A stretch of 64,000 nt of DNA from 3-1-20CM-4-69-9 sp963833655 (GTDB lineage Bacteria > Actinomycetota > Thermoleophilia > Gaiellales > Gaiellaceae). Below, piece by piece: positions 40,728-48,633 of the stretch (its first letter is position 1; every line of letters begins with the position of its first letter). Where the stretch lies: assembly GCA_963833655.1 (NCBI GenBank), contig CAWHYL010000005.1, positions 558,001 to 622,000 on the forward strand. Direction: 5' to 3'. Under the pieces are notes generated by a model that was not told the origin of the DNA, searched no databases, and was given only the letters and a program-made list of their open reading frames with translations. Made by a program: the position numbers and the translations under genes.

Positions 40728-42743
40728 CTACGCCGCTTCCGACCTGCGGCCCAGCAGCCACTCGGTGACGTCGTCGGGCGGCGCCGGCGGAGCCAGGCAG
40801 AAGCCCTGCGCGAAGTCGCAGCCGAGCGCGCGGAGCCGCTCCAGGACGTCGTCGCTCTCGACGCCTTCGGCGACCACGGTGATCCCGAGGCTGTGCGCAA
40901 GCTCGATCGTCGAGCGCACGATTGCGTCGTCCGCGTGGTTCCTGCCGACGTTCTGGACGAAGGACTCGTCGATCTTGAGCACGTCGACGGGGAGCTGCTT
41001 GAGGTGGCTGATCGAGGCGGAGCCGCTGCCGAAGTCGTCCACCGCAACGCGCACGCCGCGCTCGCTGAGCCGCGCGAGCATCCTGTGCAAGCGGTCGCGC
41101 TCGCGCTCGGTCACGATCGCACTTTCCGGGATCTCCAGCTCGAGCAGGCCGGGCTCGATCCGCCAGCGCCGGAGCGCCTCGTAGACCTCTTCCTCGAGAC
41201 GCGCGTCGTCGAGGTCACGCCCGGCCAGATTGACCGCGACGCCCACGTCGATGCCGAGGTCCTGCCACGCGCGACATTGACCGAGCGCGACGTCGAGGAC
41301 GTAGCGCGTGATCGGCCGCACGAGTGCGCTCTGGCGTGCGAGCTTGATGAAGGAGTCCGGGAGCAGGAGTCCGCGCTCCGGATGATCCCAACGAACGAGC
41401 GCCTCGACGCGTTTCGTCTCGCCGCTGGCGAGGTCGACCTCCGGCTGGAAGTGGACGAGGAGCTCGCCGTTGTCGATCGCGTTGCGGATCTGCGCGACGA
41501 GGCTGAGACCGTCGACCGAATGGCGGTCGTGCTCCGCGGCATAGACCACCGGCTGGTGCGAGTCCTTGCTCGCGTAGAGCGCGATGTCTGCGCGCTTGAG
41601 GAGCTGCTCGGCATCGTCGCCGTGCCGCGGGAAGATCACGATGCCGATGCTGCTCCCCAGCTGCAGCGTCATGCCGTCGACGACGAACGGTTCGTCGAGC
41701 GCGCGGCGGATCCGTTCGGCGACGTACAGCGCGTCCGCGGAATCCTGCGCACCCTCGAGGACGAGCGCGAATTCGTCGCCGCCGAGCCGTGCGACCGTGT
41801 CGCTCGCACGAGCAACTTCGCGCAACCGCATGGCGAGATGCTCGAGCACGGCGTCGCCGGTCTGGTGCCCGAGCGTGTCGTTGACCTCCTTGAAGCGGTC
41901 GAGGTCGAGCAGCATCAAAGCGAAGCCGGTCTCGTGCCGTTGTGCGTGCAGAAACGCCTGCTCGAGGCGGTCCCCGAACAACCGGCGGTTGGCAAGGCCC
42001 GTCAGCGCGTCGTAGAGCGCGAGCTTCTCGATCTGCTCGACCTGCCCGCGCAGGCGCCTCGTAACCTGGCGCAGGAGCGGGAAGAGCGAGACGTACAGCG
42101 TGATCAGCACGAGTAGCAGCACGCCGATCACCGGGACGAGACCTCTTCGGCCGGCCTGAGTGATCGGCGCGTAGTCCTGAGCGAGCGCGAGCACGCCGGC
42201 GGGCTCCTCTGCGCCGATGAACGGAACGGGGACGAAGACCTTCAAGACCTTCCGCCCGTTCATCGTCTCGACCGCCTTCGCGACGTCGCCGTCGGCGAGC
42301 GTCGAGCGCGCACTCGCCGCGTCCTTCGGGATCGTTCCGACCTGTCGCTTGCTCGTCGAGTAGGTGAGCTCTCCGTTACGGCTGTACAACTCGAGCGCGC
42401 GGCTGTCGCCGACGAGGATGTCTGACTGCACGACGCTGTCGAGCATCGCCTTGCGATCCGCGTCGACCGGCCGCGCGAAGTCGCCGGGGCGCAGCCGGTC
42501 GCCGAGCACGGAGCGGACGACGAAGCGTGAGTGGAAGACCGCTGCGCTCTCGGCCTGGGAGATCGCGTGCTGGCGGACGAAGCTGATGATGACCAACGCA
42601 CCGATGGCCAGCAGGACCGCGGTCGAGACGGCGAACCGCAGGACGAGTCGCGGCGGCCGCTGCACGCCGGACGGATCCGTGCGTGTGCGTCTCAGCCGCC
42701 GGAGCAGCGGCGCACGCTTAGCCTTGTCGGCGGCAGCGGGCAA
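40728..42743 (-). CDS. Membrane GGDEF-EAL protein
   Basis: About 671 residues from TTG 42743 (GTG 42665 is an alternative). Two membrane helices (AVLLAIGALVIISFVRQ and VPVIGVLLLVLITLYVSLF) flank an extracellular sensor of about 150 residues. The GGDEF domain is intact (LTGLANRRLFGDRLEQA, LLDLDRFKEVNDTLGHQ, ARLGGDEFALVL), and the EAL domain also appears active (KRVEALVRWDHPERG, VNLAGRDLDD, VAVDDFGSGSASISHLKQLP, KIDESFV). It could both make and degrade cyclic di-GMP. It may be functionally linked with the HD-GYP protein at 16-17 kb. It converges on the histidine kinase gene. Confidence 0.92.
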   Translation of the reverse strand: MPAAADKAKRAPLLRRLRRTRTDPSGVQRPPRLVLRFAVSTAVLLAIGALVIISFVRQHAISQAESAAVFHSRFVVRSVLGDRLRPGDFARPVDADRKAMLDSVVQSDILVGDSRALELYSRNGELTYSTSKRQVGTIPKDAASARSTLADGDVAKAVETMNGRKVLKVFVPVPFIGAEEPAGVLALAQDYAPITQAGRRGLVPVIGVLLLVLITLYVSLFPLLRQVTRRLRGQVEQIEKLALYDALTGLANRRLFGDRLEQAFLHAQRHETGFALMLLDLDRFKEVNDTLGHQTGDAVLEHLAMRLREVARASDTVARLGGDEFALVLEGAQDSADALYVAERIRRALDEPFVVDGMTLQLGSSIGIVIFPRHGDDAEQLLKRADIALYASKDSHQPVVYAAEHDRHSVDGLSLVAQIRNAIDNGELLVHFQPEVDLASGETKRVEALVRWDHPERGLLLPDSFIKLARQSALVRPITRYVLDVALGQCRAWQDLGIDVGVAVNLAGRDLDDARLEEEVYEALRRWRIEPGLLELEIPESAIVTERERDRLHRMLARLSERGVRVAVDDFGSGSASISHLKQLPVDVLKIDESFVQNVGRNHADDAIVRSTIELAHSLGITVVAEGVESDDVLERLRALGCDFAQGFCLAPPAPPDDVTEWLLGRRSEAA

Positions 42744-42779
42744 CTGCGCTCACTTTCGGCCTTGCCCTTCCCCGGTTCC

Positions 42780-42928
42780 CCTGACCGTTTCCCCTGACGA
42801 CGACGGTTGACGTGCGACGGTGCGCGCGCATGCGCGTGGCCGCGCCGTAGCGCTCCGAGAAGCTGATCTCCGGTGTTCCTCGCCGCATCGGACTCCCTGT
42901 AGCCGCACGTTCTGCAGGTGATTTCGGC
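42780..42928 (-). pseudogene. Possible TnpB C-terminal relic in the 42744-42985 gap
   Basis: The minus-strand frame reads ITCRTCGYRESDAARNTGDQ (Cys codons at 42916 and 42907) and then LLGALRRGHAHARA. CxxCGY followed by a NAARN-like run is reminiscent of the zinc-ribbon end of IS605-family TnpB, but the second Cys pair and the rest of the protein are missing. Otherwise the 242-bp gap holds only the promoter regions of the two divergent flanking genes. Low confidence; chance resemblance is possible. Confidence 0.2.
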
Positions 42929-42985
42929 CGCCGGCGGCGGAGCGGCCTCCTCAAATCGGGGGATCCGGCCGCGTACGCTGCGGCC

Positions 42986-43699
42986 GTGCGCGACCCCGTG
43001 ACTCTCTGCGCAGAGGCCTATGCTGGCTGGCACACGTCCTGGCTGACCGCGCTCGGCCTTCGCTCGGCCCGGCGCGACGGCGTCTGGCGCGCGCTCGGAC
43101 GGCCGCCGGTCATCTACCTCGCCGGCATCACGCTCGACCCGGCCGTCCCGTCCAGTGCGCTTGCCGACGTTCCCGGAAGTGTCGGCGACGTGTGGCATGC
43201 GCTCGACCTGACGCCACACGGCTTCCGCATCTGGCGGACGGAACCATGGTTCTACCGCGCGCCGGTGCCGCTGCCGCCTTCGCCGGACACCGATCTGCAG
43301 CTCGTACGCGTGACCACGCCGGCGGAGGTGAAGGAGTTCGAGGCCGTGAGCGTCCGCGGCTTCGGCAAGGAAGACGACATCGTCGAACCCGGCACGCTGC
43401 ATCCTCCGAGCGTGCTCGCGGACGAGGCGATGCACATGTTCCTCGGACGGGTCGACGGCCGCGGCGTCGCTGCGGCGATGGGATACGTGCTCGACGACGC
43501 CGTGGGCGTGTTCGGGGTGACAACGGTCGCGTCAGCGCGCGGGCGTGGTTACGGGACCGCCGTGACGCGCGCCGCGCTGCTCACGGAGACGGGGCTGCCG
43601 TCGGTGCTCGCGCCGAGCGAAGAAGCCGTGAACATGTACCGGCGCCTCGGGTTCCGTTCCGTCGGCGCCTTGCAGATCTGGTCTAGCGCGGGCCCGTGA
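42986..43699 (+). CDS. GNAT-family N-acetyltransferase
   Basis: 237 residues from GTG 42986. The first 110 residues form a divergent N-terminal domain (VTLCAEAYAGWHTSWLTALG; FRIWRTEPWFYRAP). The C-terminal GNAT domain has LQLVRVTTPAEVKEFEAVS, GVAAAMGYVLDDAVGVFGVT, the acetyl-CoA motif A VASARGRGYGTAVTRAALL, and a terminal YRRLGFRSVGALQIW. The acceptor is unknown; two-domain enzymes of this kind acetylate small amines or protein N-termini. It converges on the lytic transglycosylase gene with a 17-bp overlap. Confidence 0.8.
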   Translation: MRDPVTLCAEAYAGWHTSWLTALGLRSARRDGVWRALGRPPVIYLAGITLDPAVPSSALADVPGSVGDVWHALDLTPHGFRIWRTEPWFYRAPVPLPPSPDTDLQLVRVTTPAEVKEFEAVSVRGFGKEDDIVEPGTLHPPSVLADEAMHMFLGRVDGRGVAAAMGYVLDDAVGVFGVTTVASARGRGYGTAVTRAALLTETGLPSVLAPSEEAVNMYRRLGFRSVGALQIWSSAGP

Positions 43700-44519
43700 C
43701 GCGGCGCTCGCCGTGCCGCGTCTTGAGGAAGACCTGCCAGTTGTAGAGGTCGTAGAACATCGCCGGCATGCGACGGGCATAGCGGAGGACGGCATCGACG
43801 TACGCCGGCGAGGGGTTGTACGCATGCAGCCCGCGCCGCAGGTTCAGCGGAGCGCCCGATGCGTGCAGATAGTCCGCGGCGCCGAGGATCGCGTCGTGCG
43901 GGTCGTGCACGTTCCCCCTTAGCCCGTACGCCGCCCATGTCGCCGGCATGAATTGCATCGGCCCCTGCGCGCCCGATGCGCTTGCGTTGCGCAGCTTGCC
44001 GAACTTCGACTCGACGAAGTTCACGGATGCGAGCACGTTCCACGGGACGCGGAACCGCCGCTCGGCTTCCCGGTAGTCGGCGAGCAACGACGAAGCGGGA
44101 GCGGCAGGACCGACTTTGATCGCAGCACGCGCCGGTAGCGGCGGCGTCAGGCGGTGGAGCTCGCGATGTGCGACGAGAAGATCGCGGGTTGTCGCACGGA
44201 GGGCGGCGGGGAGCGCCGGCAGCGCGGCCGCGGCGAGCCGGGGCTCGCGCGCGAGTAACCGGTAGAGCCGCTGCTCGTAGAGCGCGTACAGGACGACGTC
44301 GCGCGGCGCCGGCTCCGATTTCGGCGTCCAGCGGACGATCGACGCGTCGAGATCGGCGTGTGTTTCCGTCAATGCCTTCGCGACGAGCGCGGGTGAGGTC
44401 GGCAGCGTCGCAGTGGGCGGAGGCGCAACCGCGAATGCGGCGACAAGTAGAGAAGCCCGCGCGAGGCGCGGGCTTCTCCGTAGCAGGCCTGTAAGCCGGA
44501 TTCTGTTTGCGGTGACCAT
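43683..44519 (-). CDS. Lytic transglycosylase (SLT domain); signal peptide overlaps rnpB
   Basis: About 278 residues from ATG 44519. The C-terminal half is a Slt/MltE-like domain: RRFRVPWNVLASVNFVESKF with the catalytic Glu, ASASGAQGPMQFMPATWAAY and NVHDPHDAILGAADYLHASG. It cleaves peptidoglycan glycan strands outside the membrane. The only plausible export signal, RIRLTGLLRRSPRLARASLL followed by VAAFAVAPP, is encoded by the 3' end of rnpB and its terminator stem. A start free of rnpB (TTG 44372) would leave no signal peptide. Either the genes truly overlap or translation starts later and export is lost. Confidence 0.75.
   Translation of the reverse strand: MVTANRIRLTGLLRRSPRLARASLLVAAFAVAPPPTATLPTSPALVAKALTETHADLDASIVRWTPKSEPAPRDVVLYALYEQRLYRLLAREPRLAAAALPALPAALRATTRDLLVAHRELHRLTPPLPARAAIKVGPAAPASSLLADYREAERRFRVPWNVLASVNFVESKFGKLRNASASGAQGPMQFMPATWAAYGLRGNVHDPHDAILGAADYLHASGAPLNLRRGLHAYNPSPAYVDAVLRYARRMPAMFYDLYNWQVFLKTRHGERRVTGPR
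44450..44478 (-). terminator. Rho-independent-like terminator of rnpB
   Basis: A 13-bp perfect stem (GAGAAGCCCGCGC at 44450-44462 and its complement at 44466-44478) with loop GAG, four bases after the P1 3' strand of RNase P RNA. On the minus strand a CTACTTGTC stretch follows, weakly T-rich. Confidence 0.75.
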
Positions 44520-44802
44520 CCCTCTGTGCAGCAACCCGGTCCCTCGGCGGGCCGCCTGCTGGCGGGACCTGTTTGCCTTGCACCGGACGGGGTTTGGCTA
44601 GCCGCCGTGTCGCCACGACGCTGGTGGGCTCTTACCCCACCTTTTCACCCTTGCCTCGGCGTCTCCGGAGAGAAGCTTCGCCGGTCGGCGGTCTCCTTTC
44701 TGTGCCACTTTCCGTCGGCTTTCGCCGCCTGGGTCGCCCCAGCGTCCTGCCCTGCGGTGTCCGGACTTTCCTCGAGCCGTAGCCCGCGATCACCCGGCCT
44801 GC
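44483..44802 (-). ncRNA. rnpB: RNase P RNA (bacterial class A)
   Basis: Catalytic RNA that matures the 5' ends of tRNAs. On the minus strand the conserved blocks appear in order: GAGGAAAGTCCGG (CR-I), AGGGTGAAAAGGTGGGG and TAAGAGCCCACC (CR-II/III region), AAACCCCGTCCGGTGCAAGG (CR-IV) and ACAGAATCCGGCTTACAGG (CR-V). The ends pair as P1: GCAGGCC (44802-44796) with GGCCTGC (44489-44483). The length of about 320 nt is on the short side. The 5' end overlaps the zinc ribbon gene stop by 13 bases and the 3' end overlaps the transglycosylase reading frame. Confidence 0.95.
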
Positions 44803-44993
44803 GTGTCGAATTGTAGCTGCGCTTCCTCCAGCTCACGCCCCGCGCGCAGGCTCGAGTTGCACTCGGGACACGTGATCATTCCGGCGCGATGCAGGACGAA
44901 CTCGCCGCAGACGAGGCACTCGAGGCTCGCGCCTCGCAGCAGCGCCTGCAGCTCCTGCTCGAGCGTGCGGTGCAGGGGAGCGACGGCGCTCAC
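44790..44993 (-). CDS. Small zinc ribbon protein, 67 residues
   Basis: Starts at GTG 44993 in a GTGA overlap with the lexA stop. After a helical N-terminus (HRTLEQELQALLRG) it has C26-x2-C29 (LECLVCGEF) and C42-x2-C45 (TCPECNSSL), a classical four-Cys zinc ribbon, then a short acidic helix. No enzymatic part. It is translationally coupled to lexA, so it should follow LexA expression and be SOS-induced. The stop lies within the 5' end of rnpB. Function unknown; a DNA- or RNA-binding accessory is a guess. Confidence 0.75.
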   Translation of the reverse strand: MSAVAPLHRTLEQELQALLRGASLECLVCGEFVLHRAGMITCPECNSSLRAGRELEEAQLQFDTQAG

Positions 44994-45601
44994 AGCGCGC
45001 GGAACACTCCTGTCACACGACCCAGGATCTGGACGTGCTGCGCATAGATCGGCTCGAGCGCGTCGTTCTCGGGCTGCAGCCGCACGCGCCCGCCTTCGCG
45101 GAAGAACCGCTTCACCGTCGCCTCGTCGGCGGACTCGTCGTCACCGGCCAGCGCGACGACGATCTCCCCGTTCCGTGCATCCTGGCTGCGCTGCACGACG
45201 ACGATGTCGCCGTCGAGGATGCCGGCGTTGACCATCGAGTCGCCCTTCACCCGCAGCAGGAAGTCGCCGCGAAGCGTCTCGGGAACGGCGAGATGATCCT
45301 CGACGTTCTGCTCCGCGAGCAGCGGTCCGCCGGCAGCGATCTGGCCGACGAGCGGCAGTCGCTCCACCTCCGCCGCAGGCGCCTCCGAGCGTTCACGCCC
45401 GACGAGCTCGAGGGCGCGCGGCTTCGTCGGGTCGCGCCGCAGGAGCCCGGCACGCTCGAGGTTCGCAAGGTGCGCGTGGACCGTCGAGGGTGACGCGAGC
45501 CCGACGGCCTCGCCGATCTCGCGCACGGTCGGCGGATAGCCGTGGTGGTCGACGTAGTCGACGAGGAAGTCCCAGATTTCCTGCTGCCGTCCGGTCAGCA
45601 T
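44990..45601 (-). CDS. lexA: LexA repressor
   Basis: 203 residues from ATG 45601 with GGAGG four bases upstream. The winged-helix domain starts LTGRQQEIWDFLVDYVDHHG, YPPTVREIGEAVGLASPSTV. The autocleavage site is A90-G91 in VGQIAAGGPLL; the catalytic dyad is S122 (VKGDSMVNAGI) and K164 (ATVKRFFREG). It represses the SOS regulon until RecA-stimulated self-cleavage. A LexA box 28 bp upstream of the start indicates autoregulation. The downstream zinc ribbon gene is coupled by GTGA. Confidence 0.96.
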   Translation of the reverse strand: MLTGRQQEIWDFLVDYVDHHGYPPTVREIGEAVGLASPSTVHAHLANLERAGLLRRDPTKPRALELVGRERSEAPAAEVERLPLVGQIAAGGPLLAEQNVEDHLAVPETLRGDFLLRVKGDSMVNAGILDGDIVVVQRSQDARNGEIVVALAGDDESADEATVKRFFREGGRVRLQPENDALEPIYAQHVQILGRVTGVFRAL

Positions 45602-45628
45602 CTCGCCTCCAGGGTTGGGTGGCCGGGC

Positions 45629-45642
45629 GAACGTGTGTTCGC
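45629..45642. promoter_or_regulatory. LexA (SOS) operator of lexA
   Basis: CGAACGTGTGTTCG fits CGAAC-N4-GTTCG exactly and lies 28 bp before the lexA ATG, where bound repressor would block its promoter. It differs from the second box of the window (24397-24410) at one central base only. Confidence 0.9.
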
Positions 45643-45686
45643 CGGTCAGAGTAGAGACTCCTGCGGACGGCGTCAAGGAAATGGCA

Positions 45687-45706
45687 ACGCCCCCGGCCGG
45701 GGGCGT
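45687..45706 (-). terminator. Terminator of the tRNA-Leu gene
   Basis: ACGCCCCC at 45687-45694 pairs with GGGGGCGT at 45699-45706 around GGCC. It begins five bases after the tRNA 3' end, and on the minus strand is followed by TGCCATTTCCTTG, moderately T-rich. Confidence 0.7.
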
Positions 45707-45710
45707 CGAT

Positions 45711-45795
45711 GCGCTGGAGAGGACTTGAACCTCCACGGCCGTTTAAGGCCACTAGGCCCTCAACCTAGCGCGTCTACCAATTCCGCCACCAGCGC
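45711..45795 (-). tRNA. tRNA-Leu, anticodon GAG
   Basis: An 85-nt class II tRNA. The acceptor stem is GCGCTGG at the 5' end with CCAGCGC at the 3' end. The anticodon arm is CTAGG-TTGAGGG-CCTAG, giving GAG for CUC/CUU leucine codons. A long variable arm (GTGGCC TTAAAC GGCCGT) and the T loop GGTTCAAGTCC are present. CCA is not encoded. Confidence 0.95.
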
Positions 45796-45844
45796 GTGAG
45801 GGACTGCCAGTGTAACCGCAAGCTCGTGGCTAGAGTCCTTCGCC

Positions 45845-47278
45845 GTGCGCGACCTTTGCGCAGCCGCGATCGAAGCTGCCACGGCCGCCGGGGCCGAGTA
45901 TGTCGACGCGCGGGTCGTGCTCAAGCGAGACCAGCTCGTCGCGACGAAGAACGGGGTCGTCGACCGAATGACCGACAGCGAGAGCGAGGGGATCGGCGTC
46001 CGCGTGCTCGTCAACGGCGCCTGGGGCTTCGCCTGCGACCGGCGCCTGACGGACGAGGGCGCCCGCAACGCGGCGACGCGCGCGGCCGGCTTCGCGCGCG
46101 CTGTCGCCGGCCGGCATTCGCGCGCGCTCGCCCCCGTCGAGCCGCGCGTGGGCCGGTACGAGAGCAGCGTCGAGCAGGATCCGTTTGCCGTCTCGCTCGC
46201 CGACAAGGTCGACCTCTGTCTCCGCGCCGACGCCGCCCTGCAACACGACGACGTCGTCGTGCGCCAGGTGATGGTGCGCGCGCGGCGCGAGCACAAGCTC
46301 CTGCTCTCCTCCGACGGAACCGAGGTGGAGCAGATCCTGACCGAGTCGGGCGCGGGCATGGACTGCGCCGCCTCGCGCGACGGCGTCTTCCAGCTGCGCA
46401 GCTATCCGAGCGCGCACGTCGGATCGAGCTCGCAGCTGGGCTGGGAGTACGTGGAGGGCTTGCGGCTCGTCGAGGAGGCGCCGCGCGTGGCGGAGCAGGC
46501 GGCTGCGCTCGTGCGCGCGGAGCCGTGCCCGAGCGGCATCACCGACGTCGTGCTCGACGCGGACCAGGTCGCGCTGCAAGTCCACGAGAGCGTCGGCCAC
46601 CCGACGGAGCTCGACCGCGTGTACGGGACGGAGGCGTCATACGCCGGCACGAGCTTCCTCAAGCCCGGCGACCTCGGCTCGCTGCGGTACGGCTCGGACC
46701 ACATGAACATCACCGCCGACCCGACGACGCGCGGCGGCCTCGGGAGTTTTGCGTTCGACGACGAGGGCGTGCCCGCGCAGCCCACGCCGGTCGTCGAAGC
46801 GGGACGCCTGACCGGCTTTCTCACCTCGCGCGAGACCGCCGCGCGCATCGGCGCCGGCAACGGTGGCTCGATGCGTGCGGACGGCTGGAACCGGATGCCG
46901 CTCGTTCGCATGACGAACCTCCACATCGAGCCGGGCGACGGGTCGGTCGACGACCTGATCGCCGGTGTCGACGATGGGCTCTACATGGAGACGAACCGCA
47001 GCTGGTCGATCGACGACAAGCGGCTGAACTTCCAGTTCGGAACGCAGGTCGCATGGGAGATCAAGAACGGGAAGCTGGGGCGCATGCTGCGCGACGCGAC
47101 GTACACCGGAATCACGCCGAGGTTCTGGGGCTCGCTCGACGCGGTCGCCGGCCGCGACGAGTGGAAGCTCTACGGGCTGACGAACTGCGGCAAGGGCCAG
47201 CCCGGCCAGAGCGCGCACGTCTCCCACGGCGCCGCGCCCGCGCGCTTCCGCAACGTGCAGGTCGGGGTGACGGCGTGA
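45845..47278 (+). CDS. tldD: TldD metallopeptidase subunit
   Basis: About 477 residues from GTG 45845. The zinc motif HESVGH (H247, E248, H252) is the TldD HExxxH signature, followed by PTELDRVYGTEASYAGTSFL. Other family elements: TKNGVVDRMTDSESEGIGVR, GEGGPTRGG-like PTTRGGLGSFAFDDEGVPAQ, and LTNCGKGQPGQS holding the cysteine ligand. With TldE it forms a heterodimeric protease that degrades unfolded or ribosomally made peptides. The stop overlaps the tldE start by four bases (GTGA). Confidence 0.93.
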   Translation: MRDLCAAAIEAATAAGAEYVDARVVLKRDQLVATKNGVVDRMTDSESEGIGVRVLVNGAWGFACDRRLTDEGARNAATRAAGFARAVAGRHSRALAPVEPRVGRYESSVEQDPFAVSLADKVDLCLRADAALQHDDVVVRQVMVRARREHKLLLSSDGTEVEQILTESGAGMDCAASRDGVFQLRSYPSAHVGSSSQLGWEYVEGLRLVEEAPRVAEQAAALVRAEPCPSGITDVVLDADQVALQVHESVGHPTELDRVYGTEASYAGTSFLKPGDLGSLRYGSDHMNITADPTTRGGLGSFAFDDEGVPAQPTPVVEAGRLTGFLTSRETAARIGAGNGGSMRADGWNRMPLVRMTNLHIEPGDGSVDDLIAGVDDGLYMETNRSWSIDDKRLNFQFGTQVAWEIKNGKLGRMLRDATYTGITPRFWGSLDAVAGRDEWKLYGLTNCGKGQPGQSAHVSHGAAPARFRNVQVGVTA

Positions 47279-48633
47279 CGGCCCTCGACGTCGCGCGCGC
47301 CGCGCTCGAGGCTGCGGGCGGTGAGGCCGAGGCCGTCGCGCGATCGGAGCGATCCGGCCTCGCGCGCTTCGCCCGCTCCGAGGTGCACCAGCCGACGCTG
47401 ATCGAGAACGCCGTCGTCACGCTGCGGGTCGTGAGCGGCAACCGCACCGGCGTGGCGACGACGAACAGGATCGACGCCGACGGCCTCGCCGAGCTCGCCC
47501 GGCGGGCGGAGGCCGCAGCCGCAGCGTCACCGCCCGACGACAGCTTCCCCGGCCTCGCGCCGCCGTCGCAGCCCGCGCAGGTCGACGCCTACGACGGCGC
47601 AACTGCTGCGCTCGGTCCGGACGACCAGGCGCGGCTCGCAGCGGAGGCGATCGACGCGGCCGGCGAGATCCCGGTCTATGGGTTCTTCACCAGCGCCGAG
47701 TCGGCGCTCGCAGTGGCGTCGTCGACCGGGCTCGAGGTCGAGCAGCGGATGACGGACGCCTCGACGCTCGTCGTTGCCGCCGCCGAGGGATGCTCGGGCT
47801 ACGCCGAGCAGACGTCGTGGCGCGCGGACGAGCTCGACCCGGCCGCCGTGACGCGCGAGGCATCCGAGAAAGCGGCGCGGACGAAGGATGCGCGGACGCT
47901 CGAGCCCGGCGTCTACGGCGCGGTGCTCGAGCCGTACGCATTCGCCGACCTGCTCGACTACTTCTCGCACGACTCACTCGGCGCGCTCGGACTCCTCGAG
48001 AGGCGCAGTTATCTCGCCGACCGCATCGGCGAGCAGGTCGCGGACGAGAAGATCACGATCCGCGACGACCCGCTCGACGCGCACGGCCTGCCGAAGGCCT
48101 TCGACTTCGAGGGAACGCCGAAGCAGCCCGTGCTCCTGATCGACCACGGCGTCGCGCGCGGCGTCGTCTGGGACCGCACGACCGCGGCGCGCGCCCGGAA
48201 CGGCGCGTCGACGACGGGCCACGCCGGCCCGTTCGAGTCGCGCGACTGGGGACCGCTCCCCTACTCCCTCGCCGTCTCACCGGGCGAGGCCGAATCGGTC
48301 GACGAGCTCGCCGAGCTCGTCGGCGACGGGATCTACGTCACGCGGCTCCACTACCTCGGGGTGATCGACCCGCGTGCCGGCATCGTCACCGGGATGACGC
48401 GCGACGGGACCTTCCGCATCCGCGACGGCAAGATCGCCGAGCCGCTCGTGAACCTTCGCTTCACGGTCTCCGTCCCGGACATGCTCCGCGAGGTTCACGG
48501 CCTGACGCGCACGGCGTCCCTGGTGAACTCGCAGAACTTCTACGGCGACCGCTACCCGTACGGCGTGCTGGCCCCGGCGCTGGCGACAGCGCGCTTCGCG
48601 ATCACGGGCGCCGGCTCGACGCCAGGGATCTGA
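47275..48633 (+). CDS. tldE: TldE/PmbA protease subunit
   Basis: 452 residues from GTG 47275. The non-catalytic partner of TldD: it lacks the HExxxH motif but has the family layout, with SERSGLARFARSEVHQPTLI near the N-terminus, DKITIRDDP-like ADEKITIRDDPLDAHGLPKA, FDFEGTPKQPVLLIDHGVAR, GASTTGHAG and the end segment NSQNFYGDRYPYGVLAPAL. It would shape the substrate chamber of the heterodimer. It overlaps the convergent lipoprotein gene by 32 bp. No RiPP precursor was seen nearby. Confidence 0.9.
   Translation: MTALDVARAALEAAGGEAEAVARSERSGLARFARSEVHQPTLIENAVVTLRVVSGNRTGVATTNRIDADGLAELARRAEAAAAASPPDDSFPGLAPPSQPAQVDAYDGATAALGPDDQARLAAEAIDAAGEIPVYGFFTSAESALAVASSTGLEVEQRMTDASTLVVAAAEGCSGYAEQTSWRADELDPAAVTREASEKAARTKDARTLEPGVYGAVLEPYAFADLLDYFSHDSLGALGLLERRSYLADRIGEQVADEKITIRDDPLDAHGLPKAFDFEGTPKQPVLLIDHGVARGVVWDRTTAARARNGASTTGHAGPFESRDWGPLPYSLAVSPGEAESVDELAELVGDGIYVTRLHYLGVIDPRAGIVTGMTRDGTFRIRDGKIAEPLVNLRFTVSVPDMLREVHGLTRTASLVNSQNFYGDRYPYGVLAPALATARFAITGAGSTPGI

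Noticed and set aside
45845..48633. RiPP biosynthesis locus around tldD/tldE
   Set aside because: No precursor peptide, radical SAM, YcaO or dedicated exporter lies next to the pair; general proteolysis is sufficient.
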